A stretch of DNA of 7,426 nt from Bacillota bacterium (lineage in GTDB: Bacteria > Bacillota > Syntrophomonadia > Syntrophomonadales > Syntrophomonadaceae): positions 1 to 7,426 of the forward strand of contig JAGFXV010000066.1 of NCBI GenBank assembly GCA_017861475.1, given 5' to 3'. Within the stretch, counting starts at the first letter, position 1; each line of letters opens with the position of its first letter. Made by a program: the position numbers and the translations under genes. A model generated the notes under the pieces. The model saw only the letters and a program-made list of their open reading frames with translations. It had not been told where the DNA came from and did no database searches. This document shows positions 1 through 5,608 of this stretch, piece by piece.

Positions 1-81
1 TCTATTATAGGCCACATGGCTGATAATTTGCCAACGCCTGTACTGATCTTCTTCATTTCCAAAAGTATACTTTTGGCCCAT
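1..81 (-). CDS. 5' end of an unidentified protein (partial)
   Basis: An ATG at 81 on the minus strand opens a frame that stays open for 27 codons to the window edge. It begins MGQKYTFGNEEDQ and continues through a charged and aromatic stretch (YRRWQ) to SHVAYNR. A strong ribosome binding site, GAGGAGG (minus strand, 98-92), sits about 10 bases upstream, which is the main reason to believe the start. The gene is divergent from desulfoferrodoxin and shares a roughly 108-base promoter region with it. Only 27 residues are visible and I do not recognise the family; no function is assigned. Confidence 0.6.
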   Translation of the reverse strand, partial: MGQKYTFGNEEDQYRRWQIISHVAYNR

Positions 82-189
82 ATTTCTTTCGCCTCCTCTT
101 TATTAAAATAAGAACATAGCAAAGGCAATTGCAAAAGATATTTCAAGTTATTGGATTTAATAAAAATTAAAAGAAAGAGGGAAAGAAAT

Positions 190-564
190 ATGTCTAATGT
201 AGTTTTTTATCGCTGTGAAAGATGCGGCAACATAGTAGCTTTAGTTAAAAATGGCGGAGGAAAGCTGGCTTGCTGCGGTCAGCCCATGACCAAACTTGAA
301 GCAAATACGACCGATGCGGCTGTAGAGAAGCATGTTCCGGTGGTATCCAAAGAAGGTGAAAAAACCATCGTTAACGTCGGCTCTGTCCCCCACCCCATGG
401 TAAAAGAGCACTATATTGAGTGGATTGCACTGCTCGCCGGCGACAAAATGGAATTGCAATTCCTGCAGCCCGATCAGGAACCGAAAGCAGAATTCGCCGG
501 GATAAGCTCCGGTACTGCCTATGCATTCTGCAATCTGCACGGCCTCTGGAAAGCCGATTTCTAA
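190..564 (+). CDS. dfx: Desulfoferrodoxin (2Fe superoxide reductase)
   Basis: This 124-residue cytoplasmic enzyme reduces superoxide to hydrogen peroxide without making oxygen, using electrons usually supplied by rubredoxin. The N-terminal desulforedoxin domain has the four centre I cysteines C9, C12, C28 and C29 (CERC and ACCG). The C-terminal domain has all the centre II ligands: H48 in EKHVP, H68 in VPHPM, H74 in KEHY, then C114 and H117 in FCNLHG. The conserved Glu-Lys pair (E46, K47) that guides superoxide precedes H48. Length and ligand spacing match the classic two-centre family, so the enzyme looks fully functional. The frame is open from an ATG at 151, but I chose the ATG at 190 because an AGAGGG-type ribosome binding site (176-181) lies just upstream and the family begins at this point. 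Rubrerythrin follows on the same strand, beyond a hairpin. Confidence 0.96.
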   Translation: MSNVVFYRCERCGNIVALVKNGGGKLACCGQPMTKLEANTTDAAVEKHVPVVSKEGEKTIVNVGSVPHPMVKEHYIEWIALLAGDKMELQFLQPDQEPKAEFAGISSGTAYAFCNLHGLWKADF

Positions 565-572
565 AAGGTAAC

Positions 573-610
573 GAGAGATCCGGCACCGTTGCGGACCGGA
601 TCTCTCTTGT
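573..610 (+). terminator. Hairpin, probable weak terminator after desulfoferrodoxin
   Basis: A perfect 11-bp stem pairs GAGAGATCCGG (573-583) with CCGGATCTCTC (596-606) around a 12-base loop, beginning 8 bases after the dfx stop. The tail is only TTGT, so termination may be partial and some read-through into rubrerythrin is possible. Confidence 0.6.
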
Positions 611-673
611 AGGGTAAATGTAACGGTACTATGTCCGATTAGTATTTAAATATTATGAATTGAGGTGTTGATA

Positions 674-1207
674 ATGGAAATGAAAGGCAGTAAAACCGAA
701 CAAAATTTATGGACTGCATTTGCAGGTGAATCGCAAGCCAGAAATAAATATTCATATTTCGCTTCCACCGCAAAAAAAGAAGGCTATGAACAGATTGGCG
801 AGATATTCCAACTAACCGCTGACAACGAAAAAGAGCATGCCAAACTCTGGTTCAAACTCTTAAACGGTATCGGCAATACGTCTGAAAACCTGAAAGCTGC
901 CGCCGAGGGTGAACATTATGAATGGACCGATATGTATAAAGATTTTGCCAAAGAAGCAGAACAAGAGGGTTTTGCCGATATCGCCGGATTATTCAGCATG
1001 GTGGCGGAAATTGAGAAACATCACGAAGAAAGGTATCTTGCTCTGTTAAAGAATATTGAAGACGGCAAGGTCTTCAGGAAAACCGGGAAGAAGATATGGA
1101 TGTGCCGTAACTGCGGACATATTTATATAGGTGAGAATGCTCCGCATAATTGCCCGGTATGCTCGCATCCCCAGTCATATTTTGAACTTGAGGCAACCAA
1201 TTGGTAA
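674..1207 (+). CDS. rbr: Rubrerythrin (diiron/rubredoxin peroxidase)
   Basis: This 177-residue cytoplasmic protein reduces hydrogen peroxide to water in anaerobes. The ferritin-like four-helix domain (about residues 4-130) shows the expected diiron ligands: E19 in AGES, E52 and H55 in NEKEH, E80 and E83 in GEHYEW, and E114 and H117 in EIEKHH. The C-terminal rubredoxin-like domain carries C144/C147 (CRNC) and C160/C163 (CPVC), and the protein ends with the family-typical [12 protein letters not shown] tail. Length is close to other short rubrerythrins. The start is the ATG at 674, seven bases after a TGAGGTG ribosome binding site (661-667); a GTG at 665 is in frame but lies inside that site. 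It sits downstream of desulfoferrodoxin, whose product (peroxide) is its substrate, so the two form a coherent oxygen-defence module. Confidence 0.96.
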   Translation: MEMKGSKTEQNLWTAFAGESQARNKYSYFASTAKKEGYEQIGEIFQLTADNEKEHAKLWFKLLNGIGNTSENLKAAAEGEHYEWTDMYKDFAKEAEQEGFADIAGLFSMVAEIEKHHEERYLALLKNIEDGKVFRKTGKKIWMCRNCGHIYIGENAPHNCPVCSHPQSYFELEATNW

Positions 1208-1269
1208 TTTGCAGAAGAGCCCATTTTAAAATCTCCCAAACCATAACCCCCTCCCATTCCCTCATTCCT

Positions 1270-1304
1270 CCCCGGTTATTGTAACCATAATAACCGGGGT
1301 TTAA
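1270..1304 (+). terminator. Terminator after rubrerythrin
   Basis: A perfect 11-bp stem pairs CCCCGGTTATT (1270-1280) with AATAACCGGGG (1289-1299) around an 8-base loop. It is followed on the plus strand by a short TTT run. It lies about 63 bases after the rubrerythrin stop. On the minus strand the hairpin is followed by AGGAATG, so it is a poor terminator for the amidase gene. Confidence 0.7.
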
Positions 1305-1370
1305 ATATGCCCATTACGGAAATATTAAGCGCTGAAAAGTAAGGCCCTGTTTTGTTTTTGATTGGGCAGG

Positions 1371-2582
1371 TTATTTGAGTTTGCAGATCTCACTGTCAAC
1401 ATCTGCAATAAACTCATCCCATGTCTTGCCGTAGGCGGCAAAGTAGCCATAAGGATCGGTATGATTGGTTTCGGTAGGATACATCTTTGCAATACCGTTA
1501 TGGCTGAATATATTGTCATTGGTATTCCAACCGTATTTGACACAGGTCTTCGCACAATACCAAACAGCCCGGTTCCAGACTTCCTGAAATTTGTTGTCCC
1601 GGTCGGGATCGTTGGCGGCTGGTTCGCACATTTCAAAACTAAGGAATTCATGGTTTGCTGTCGGTCCCGCATGCCAGGCAATTTCATTTTCCGGAATCAA
1701 TTCAATAATGGAATTCCAATCAATCACTGCATGGGTACTGGCTTGCGCGTTGACATGGTTATTAAAATAATTATGTATATCATCAGCTGTAGCTCCGGGG
1801 TCAGCCGTTGCATGAACAACCTGTCCGACAGGATCTAATGGTGTTCCCGGTCTGTTGTTGACGATATATTCTTCAATCACAGGATATTCATTCACCGTGT
1901 TTATCGTAATGGTATTGTCGTCTTCATCCCAGTTAACCGTACCGCCAAAGACCTCGCCCACAAACCGCAGGGGTGCAAGCGTACGATCGTTAACTATTTT
2001 AGCGGTAGTATCCAGAGGGTAAACAACCCCATTGACGGTGGGGCTGGTTGAATTCAAGGGCACTACCACTGTCTTGTCTCCTTTGACAGCAGTAACCGTA
2101 CGGGTTGCCTGATCCCATTCCACAGTAGCTCCCATGGCCTCAAAAATCGCGCGCAACGGTACCAGGGTTCGTCCGTTTTCAATAACCGGAGGAACATCAA
2201 AATTCAGTATTGAACCATTGAGCAAAACCTGGGGAGGAAGAGTTGTTGCTGCAGTTGTACCTGAGTCCGAAGAAACTGTGGTTGATGCTGCCGGGGATTG
2301 GTCAACGGTTATAAGCGGGCCGCTTACCCAACCAGTCAGATTTCCAAATTGAATCTGCATCCAATCGTCTTGCGTTTGAAGAAGCTGTACCTGGGTATTT
2401 ACCAATAAAGTTCCAACCACGCTATAACTCACGCCGGGTCCGGAACGCACATTGACAACACTGCCATTAATTATCCCGCTGTTTGCAGCCCAAGCTGAAT
2501 CTGCCAGAACTAAATTCCCGATAAAAGCTATAGCATAAATGATAAATATGAAATGTCTGAAATACCTGCTGATAAAACGCAT
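1371..2582 (-). CDS. Secreted SH3b-stalk-N-acetylmuramoyl-L-alanine amidase
   Basis: This is a 403-residue exported peptidoglycan hydrolase predicted to cut the MurNAc-L-alanine bond. Residues 1-32 form a signal peptide: basic start, hydrophobic core 11-27, likely cleavage after AWA at 32. An SH3b wall-binding domain spans about 36-94 (VVNVRSGPGVSYSVVG, then GWVSGP). A Ser/Thr-rich linker (95-116) leads to a copper-amine-oxidase-N-type 'stalk' domain at about 117-230, with the paired motifs GRTLVPLRAIFEAMGATVEW and NDRTLAPLRFVGEVFGG. The catalytic Amidase_2 (T7 lysozyme-like) domain covers about 240-398: VVHATADPG (H257, likely zinc ligand), STHAVID, IAWHAG, SHNGIAKMY (H361) and NHTDPYGYF (H374/D376). 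By family analogy H257, H361 and D376 would hold the zinc. The start ATG at 2582 has a GGAG sequence about 13 bases upstream, rather far, but the signal peptide supports this start. It is divergent from the acyl-CoA synthetase and shows no operon partner. A role in wall turnover, sporulation or germination is inference. Confidence 0.92.
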   Translation of the reverse strand: MRFISRYFRHFIFIIYAIAFIGNLVLADSAWAANSGIINGSVVNVRSGPGVSYSVVGTLLVNTQVQLLQTQDDWMQIQFGNLTGWVSGPLITVDQSPAASTTVSSDSGTTAATTLPPQVLLNGSILNFDVPPVIENGRTLVPLRAIFEAMGATVEWDQATRTVTAVKGDKTVVVPLNSTSPTVNGVVYPLDTTAKIVNDRTLAPLRFVGEVFGGTVNWDEDDNTITINTVNEYPVIEEYIVNNRPGTPLDPVGQVVHATADPGATADDIHNYFNNHVNAQASTHAVIDWNSIIELIPENEIAWHAGPTANHEFLSFEMCEPAANDPDRDNKFQEVWNRAVWYCAKTCVKYGWNTNDNIFSHNGIAKMYPTETNHTDPYGYFAAYGKTWDEFIADVDSEICKLK

Positions 2583-2760
2583 TTTAAAAATAATTCTCCG
2601 TTAAATACTCATAATTTACTACAATATTTTCGACATATATCTTACATACTAATAATATTTTCAAAACTGACAACACTTGCTCCGATAAATCAAGATATAT
2701 TTCCTATTATAATAAGGTAATGGAGAGTAATAACACCATGTTAAATAATGCCGGCTAATA

Positions 2761-2781
2761 AACAACCATGATATGGTTGTT
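2761..2781. promoter_or_regulatory. 21-bp inverted repeat, candidate operator
   Basis: Perfect 9-bp arms AACAACCAT (2761-2769) and ATGGTTGTT (2773-2781) flank a 3-base centre. No T-run follows on either strand, so it is unlikely to be a terminator; a dimeric regulator site between the divergent genes is the better reading. I cannot match it to a known regulator. Confidence 0.4.
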
Positions 2782-2827
2782 CAAACACCCACCGAATCTG
2801 AACTGATCTTTTATGGTAATAGAAAGT

Positions 2828-2856
2828 ATTACAGGAAATCCTTTCAAAATTATAAA
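2828..2856 (+). promoter_or_regulatory. Possible sigma-A-type promoter for acyl-CoA synthetase
   Basis: ATTACA (2828-2833, four of six to TTGACA) is separated by exactly 17 bases from TATAAA (2851-2856, five of six to TATAAT). This is the best-spaced pair I found upstream of the synthetase, but in such AT-rich DNA chance matches are common. It would give a 5' leader of about 110 bases. Confidence 0.3.
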
Positions 2857-2895
2857 TATTTATAAACGTATTTATTTTCAAAAAATTAGAGGAAA

Positions 2896-2908
2896 TATTC
2901 GTCGAATA
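2896..2908. promoter_or_regulatory. 13-bp palindrome, candidate operator
   Basis: TATTCG-T-CGAATA is a perfect palindrome with a single central base, 62 bases before the synthetase start and just upstream of a TAAAAT box (2915-2920). The position fits a repressor site, but no known family consensus is recognised. Confidence 0.35.
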
Positions 2909-2942
2909 AAGAAGTAAAATAAAGATAGAAGGATTAGTTGTA

Positions 2943-2984
2943 ATGGTGAAGAGAAGAGGAGGTAACGTTCATGTCTGTTTATGA
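2943..2984 (+). CDS. Possible short leader ORF overlapping the synthetase start
   Basis: An ATG at 2943 opens a 13-codon frame (MVKRRGGNVHVCL) that ends with TGA at 2982-2984, 14 bases inside the synthetase gene in a different frame. An AGAAGGA sequence (2927-2933) lies nine bases upstream and could serve as its ribosome binding site. It also spans the strong AGGAGGT site of the main gene, so if translated it would affect initiation there. It may equally be chance. Confidence 0.2.
   Translation: MVKRRGGNVHVCL
2957..2963 (+). promoter_or_regulatory. Strong ribosome binding site of the acyl-CoA synthetase
   Basis: AGGAGGT, seven bases before ATG 2971, is almost a full match to the anti-Shine-Dalgarno sequence and fixes the start codon. 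Confidence 0.85.
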
Positions 2985-4635
2985 AACCCAATTCTGGAAG
3001 AAATCCTACCATTGGAGAACCAAGTTGGACCAGATCATCCCCAAAACTCCCGCGTATTACATTCTACGTGACCACAGCATGTTTTATCCTGACAAAGCGG
3101 CCACCTGGTTTTATGGAGCCGAAATCACCTTTGACGAACTGTATCTCAAGTGTACCCGACTGGCCAATGTGCTTGTCGAAAATGGAATTAAAAAAGGTGA
3201 CCGGGTTGGGCTTCTGATGCCAAACTGCCCGCAGTTTGTAATTTCATACTGGGCAGTTTTGATGGCGGGCGCAATTGTGGTCAACATGAACCCTTTGTAT
3301 ACTACAGATGAACTCAGGCACCTGTTTGACGATTCCGGTATAACAGGGCTTATAACATATGATGCAACCATCCCGGTGATCAAACCACTCTGCAAGGAAT
3401 TTAATGTTCCCACTGTTATCGTTACCAAACTTACCGATTTCATGCCGATCGGCAAAGTGAGCACGCCTGAAGAACTCGGTTTGGAGCCAGGCTGGCTTCA
3501 TTTTTCACAGATCCTTGATACCACTGAACGGTTTGCTCCCCCTCTCGTTGAAATCGATGGCGATGATCCCGCTGTCATTCAATACACCGGAGGAACGACT
3601 GGCCTTCCCAAAGGAGCGATCCTGACGCAATATAATCTGACCGCTGTGGCGATGACTTTATACCAGTGGACGGTTGACAAGACCGAACGCACACCAGTTG
3701 AAAACCGCCGGGTTTTCTGCACCATCCCGTTCTTCCATGTATACGGAGAAAGCTGCTGTATCTGCTGGGCGACGTTTGCCAACGCGACGATGGTAATTCT
3801 GCCACGTTTCGATGTTGACGAGGTGTTCAACACGATCAACAGTTTTGACACCTTCCTTTATTGGCCTGCGGTCCCGACAATGATCCAGGCGCTCTTTTAC
3901 CATCCGCGTGTAAAAGAAGTCAATTGGCACAGAAAATTTGCTTATGCTGGATCGGGAGCAGCCCCGGCTTCTGAAGCATTGATCAAGAGATGCCGGCAGT
4001 ATGACTTTAATTTCTATGAAGGCTTTGGCATGAGTGAAACCGCAGCCACAGGCATAAGTACCCCAACCTGTAAACTGAAACCAATGAGTATTGGCATTCC
4101 CTTCCCTAATGTAGACATTCGGCTGGTTGATGATGACGAGAATGATGTTCCGTTGGGAGAACCCGGTGAAATCTGGCTGAAAAGCCCTTCTGTTATGAAG
4201 GGATATTGGAATAATCCGGAAGCGACTGCCAATTCTCTCACCGAGGATGGTTGGCTGAAAACCGGTGATATCGCCTATATGGATGAAGACGGCTATATAT
4301 TTATCGTAGACCGCACCAAAGACATCATTATCACTGGCGGCTTTAATGTCTATCCCCGGGAAGTTGACGAAGTCCTGATAAAACATCCCAAGGTGGCAGA
4401 TGTTATCACCATAGGCATTCCCGACGAATACCGCGGCGAAGCCGTCAAGTCATTTGTCCAGTTGGATTCGGACCAACAAGCAACTGAAGAAGAACTGATC
4501 GCATTTTGCCGGGAGCACCTTACCCCCTACAAGGTTCCGAGGACGATCGAATTCCGTTCGGAGTTGCCTCGCACCAACACCGGCAAGGCTCTCCGCCGCG
4601 TCCTGCGTGAAGAGGAAATGAAAAAAGGGAAATAA
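2971..4635 (+). CDS. Acyl-CoA synthetase (fatty acid-CoA ligase)
   Basis: This 554-residue AMP-forming ligase activates a carboxylic acid, most likely a medium or long-chain fatty acid, to its CoA thioester through an acyl-adenylate. The ANL-family core motifs are all present and in order: the P-loop YTGGTTGLPKG at 205-215, YEGFGMSET at 349-357, TGD at 431-433, the hinge DRTKD at 447-451 followed by GGFNVYPREVDE, and the catalytic lysine K539 in TNTGKALRR. Length fits the FadD-like group. It is a soluble or membrane-associated cytoplasmic enzyme. The ATG at 2971 sits seven bases after a near-perfect AGGAGGT (2957-2963), so the start is secure. The gene appears monocistronic, with a strong terminator 30 bases after the stop. 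No beta-oxidation genes are in the window, so the exact substrate (fatty or aromatic acid) and whether the pathway is catabolic or for lipid recycling are unknown. Confidence 0.93.
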   Translation: MSVYETQFWKKSYHWRTKLDQIIPKTPAYYILRDHSMFYPDKAATWFYGAEITFDELYLKCTRLANVLVENGIKKGDRVGLLMPNCPQFVISYWAVLMAGAIVVNMNPLYTTDELRHLFDDSGITGLITYDATIPVIKPLCKEFNVPTVIVTKLTDFMPIGKVSTPEELGLEPGWLHFSQILDTTERFAPPLVEIDGDDPAVIQYTGGTTGLPKGAILTQYNLTAVAMTLYQWTVDKTERTPVENRRVFCTIPFFHVYGESCCICWATFANATMVILPRFDVDEVFNTINSFDTFLYWPAVPTMIQALFYHPRVKEVNWHRKFAYAGSGAAPASEALIKRCRQYDFNFYEGFGMSETAATGISTPTCKLKPMSIGIPFPNVDIRLVDDDENDVPLGEPGEIWLKSPSVMKGYWNNPEATANSLTEDGWLKTGDIAYMDEDGYIFIVDRTKDIIITGGFNVYPREVDEVLIKHPKVADVITIGIPDEYRGEAVKSFVQLDSDQQATEEELIAFCREHLTPYKVPRTIEFRSELPRTNTGKALRRVLREEEMKKGK

Positions 4636-4666
4636 GCATTTACAGATAAAATATATTGATTTACTC

Positions 4667-4703
4667 GCAAAGAAAACCTCCCGATAAGGGAGGTTTTCTT
4701 TGC
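4667..4703. terminator. Bidirectional terminator between convergent genes
   Basis: A perfect 16-bp stem pairs GCAAAGAAAACCTCCC (4667-4682) with GGGAGGTTTTCTTTGC (4688-4703) around a 5-base loop GATAA. The A-rich and T-rich parts of the stem give a T-rich descending arm in both directions. It lies 31 bases after the synthetase stop and 19 bases beyond the end of the opposing gene at 4723, so it can serve both. Confidence 0.88.
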
Positions 4704-4722
4704 AGGTACAAATAAGTCCTTT

Positions 4723-5166
4723 CTACTCTTCCTCTACGAAATAGGTCATCCGGCATTCATCATCCCCGGCCGCCAGGGTCTTTTCGATCCGCAGGCCAAG
4801 TTTTTCTTCTCCGGTAAGGATTTTCAGCATTTCCACATCCATGGACATCAAGGCTTCACAGATCTTATAATCTGTGTTTTCCAGACCGAAGGGACAGAAG
4901 GTTCCGGTTACCTGCGCTGTTTTCCCTGTGACACAGACATCTGACGGCATTCCTCCGTCATTGCACATTTTTATAAAAGATATCATTGCCGATTCAAATC
5001 CTTCCGGTTTCCATTTTTTCTTCAGTCCGCTGCCTATTTCACGGCCGTATTCTCCGTATGTTTCCACAAAGATTGGCAGAACCGCTTCCCCCAACTGTTC
5101 GTAGAGGGAAGCGCATAATTTCCCGTGCAATGATTGCATATTGATTCTTCTTTTTCCGCCTGACAT
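4723..5166 (-). CDS. Small ATC-hydrolase-like cysteine-containing protein
   Basis: A 147-residue soluble protein with no signal peptide or membrane segment. The C-terminal half has the look of the L-2-amino-thiazoline-4-carboxylate hydrolase-like family: FCPFG at 90-94, then YKICEALMSMDVEMLK (C103, D110), and a closing LAAGDDECRMTYF (G134, C138). The same Gly-x-x-x-Cys ending also occurs in V4R-type ligand-binding domains, so that fold is an alternative. Six cysteines are present (18, 68, 78, 91, 103, 138). The N-terminal part (LYEQLGEAVLPIFVETYGEYGREIG) looks helical. An AGGAG site (5182-5178 on the minus strand) lies 11 bases before ATG 5166, supporting this start over the internal Met10. 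It stands alone between a shared terminator and a long non-coding leader. The gene is convincing; the family call is from motif memory and its biochemical function is unknown. Confidence 0.75.
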   Translation of the reverse strand: MSGGKRRINMQSLHGKLCASLYEQLGEAVLPIFVETYGEYGREIGSGLKKKWKPEGFESAMISFIKMCNDGGMPSDVCVTGKTAQVTGTFCPFGLENTDYKICEALMSMDVEMLKILTGEEKLGLRIEKTLAAGDDECRMTYFVEEE

Positions 5167-5320
5167 TTTTTTATTCTCTCCTTTCTTCTAAAATTCTATT
5201 TCCCTGGCCTGGGCCGGTTTTAATAACAAGGTCTTATAACTCAGGCTGACTGTTTTCGAGCCTCTTGCTTACATATTTCTCCAATAATAACCCGATTCCT
5301 GCATTTGGGAGCAAAGACAA

Positions 5321-5359
5321 GGACCTGACCTGTTGCTTTACCGGCAACGGATCAGGTCC
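5321..5359 (-). promoter_or_regulatory. Long hairpin in the leader of the gene at 4723-5166
   Basis: GGACCTGA (5321-5328) pairs with TCAGGTCC (5352-5359), CC with GG, and GTTGC (5332-5336) with GCAAC (5344-5348), giving 15 bp with one unpaired base on each side and a 7-base loop. On the minus strand it is followed by TTGTCTTT, so it could be a terminator or attenuator; the plus-strand tail is not T-rich. Confidence 0.5.
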
Positions 5360-5428
5360 AATGTTATCCTGTCTTCACAAATTCAAACATTTATTGGTTT
5401 ATATAATCAAGAGCCAAGTCTCTTACCT

Positions 5429-5482
5429 AAAAAAAGATGAGGCACAGTTAAGGGATTACACCCAACTGTTTTCCTCACCTTT
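5429..5482 (-). terminator. Terminator downstream of the MFS gene
   Basis: On the minus strand an extended hairpin forms from AAAG-TGAGG-CAGTT-GGG pairing with CCC-AACTG-CCTCA-CTTT, with small internal loops and a 6-base loop. It is followed directly by seven T residues (plus-strand A run 5429-5435). It lies about 125 bases after the MFS stop and is the best intrinsic terminator in that direction. Confidence 0.65.
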
Positions 5483-5524
5483 AATTATCGTGTAAAGAGT
5501 TTTTAAATTTTGATTTTACATTGT

Positions 5525-5604
5525 AGAGCAGCAGACAACTGCATTTGGGGGAGACGTTTAAATAATAATCATTTGGTGAAAACTCTTGCTGCTCTTTTTG
5601 TTTT
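5525..5604 (+). ncRNA. Candidate plus-strand small structured RNA
   Basis: AGAGCAGCA (5525-5533) pairs perfectly with TGCTGCTCT (5587-5595), and the second arm runs into TTTTTGTTTT (5595-5604), the look of an intrinsic terminator on the plus strand. The arms enclose 53 bases, too long for a simple terminator loop, with GAG/CTC and TTT/AAA complementarity inside. No plus-strand gene lies upstream after the terminator at 4667-4703, so a plus-strand transcript ending here would be non-coding and about 70-80 bases or longer. A clear promoter is not seen. The alternative is a bidirectional structure at the MFS 3' end. Confidence 0.35.
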
Positions 5605-5608
5605 CTCT

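Larger units (their letters stand above)
2583..2970. other. AT-rich divergent promoter region without genes
   Basis: These 388 bases separate the divergent amidase and acyl-CoA synthetase genes and hold no convincing gene apart from a possible short leader ORF at 2943-2984. The region is very AT-rich and must contain promoters for both genes. Palindromes stand out at 2761-2781, 2851-2864 (TATAAATATTTATA) and 2896-2908. Isolated -10-like boxes occur at 2708-2713 (TATAAT) and 2915-2920 (TAAAAT), but without a good -35 at normal distance. Confidence 0.7.
5167..5608. other. Structured non-coding region, 442 bases
   Basis: No convincing gene lies here; an open frame at 5265-5495 on the plus strand lacks a ribosome binding site and runs across hairpins. 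The region lies between the MFS gene end and the start of the small gene at 4723-5166, both on the minus strand. It contains three sizeable hairpins (5321-5359, 5429-5482, 5525-5600), a small AGGCT/AGCCT hairpin (5243-5263), an AAGAG/CTCTT hairpin (5409-5424), and an 11-base direct repeat CTGCATTTGGG (5299-5309 and 5539-5549). It therefore carries the MFS 3' end and the promoter/leader of the downstream gene, and perhaps a small RNA. Confidence 0.65.

Noticed and set aside
636..664. AT-rich partly palindromic sequence before rubrerythrin as a PerR box
   Set aside because: TATTTAAATA is symmetric, but the sequence does not match the TTATAAT-N-ATTATAA pattern well enough.
1362..1838. 158-codon plus-strand frame opposite the amidase
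   Set aside because: It is antisense to the catalytic amidase domain and has no ribosome binding site or recognisable protein features.
3658..4386. Long 242-codon open frame on the minus strand
   Set aside because: It lies wholly antisense to the acyl-CoA synthetase, whose motifs are complete. It is a shadow frame.
5269..5274. Start-stop unit ATG-TAA after a GGAG sequence on the minus strand, upstream of the gene at 4723-5166
   Set aside because: The spacing from GGAG is only four bases and such pairs are common by chance in AT-rich DNA.
5265..5495. Open frame of 76 codons on the plus strand in the 5167-5608 spacer
   Set aside because: No ribosome binding site, a low-complexity product without recognisable features, and overlap with two hairpins that explain the sequence better.
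5167..5608. Known riboswitch classes (cobalamin, SAM, lysine, c-di-GMP, fluoride, guanidine, ZTP)
   Set aside because: I compared the spacer by eye with remembered core motifs on both strands and found no match. A covariance-model search would be decisive.
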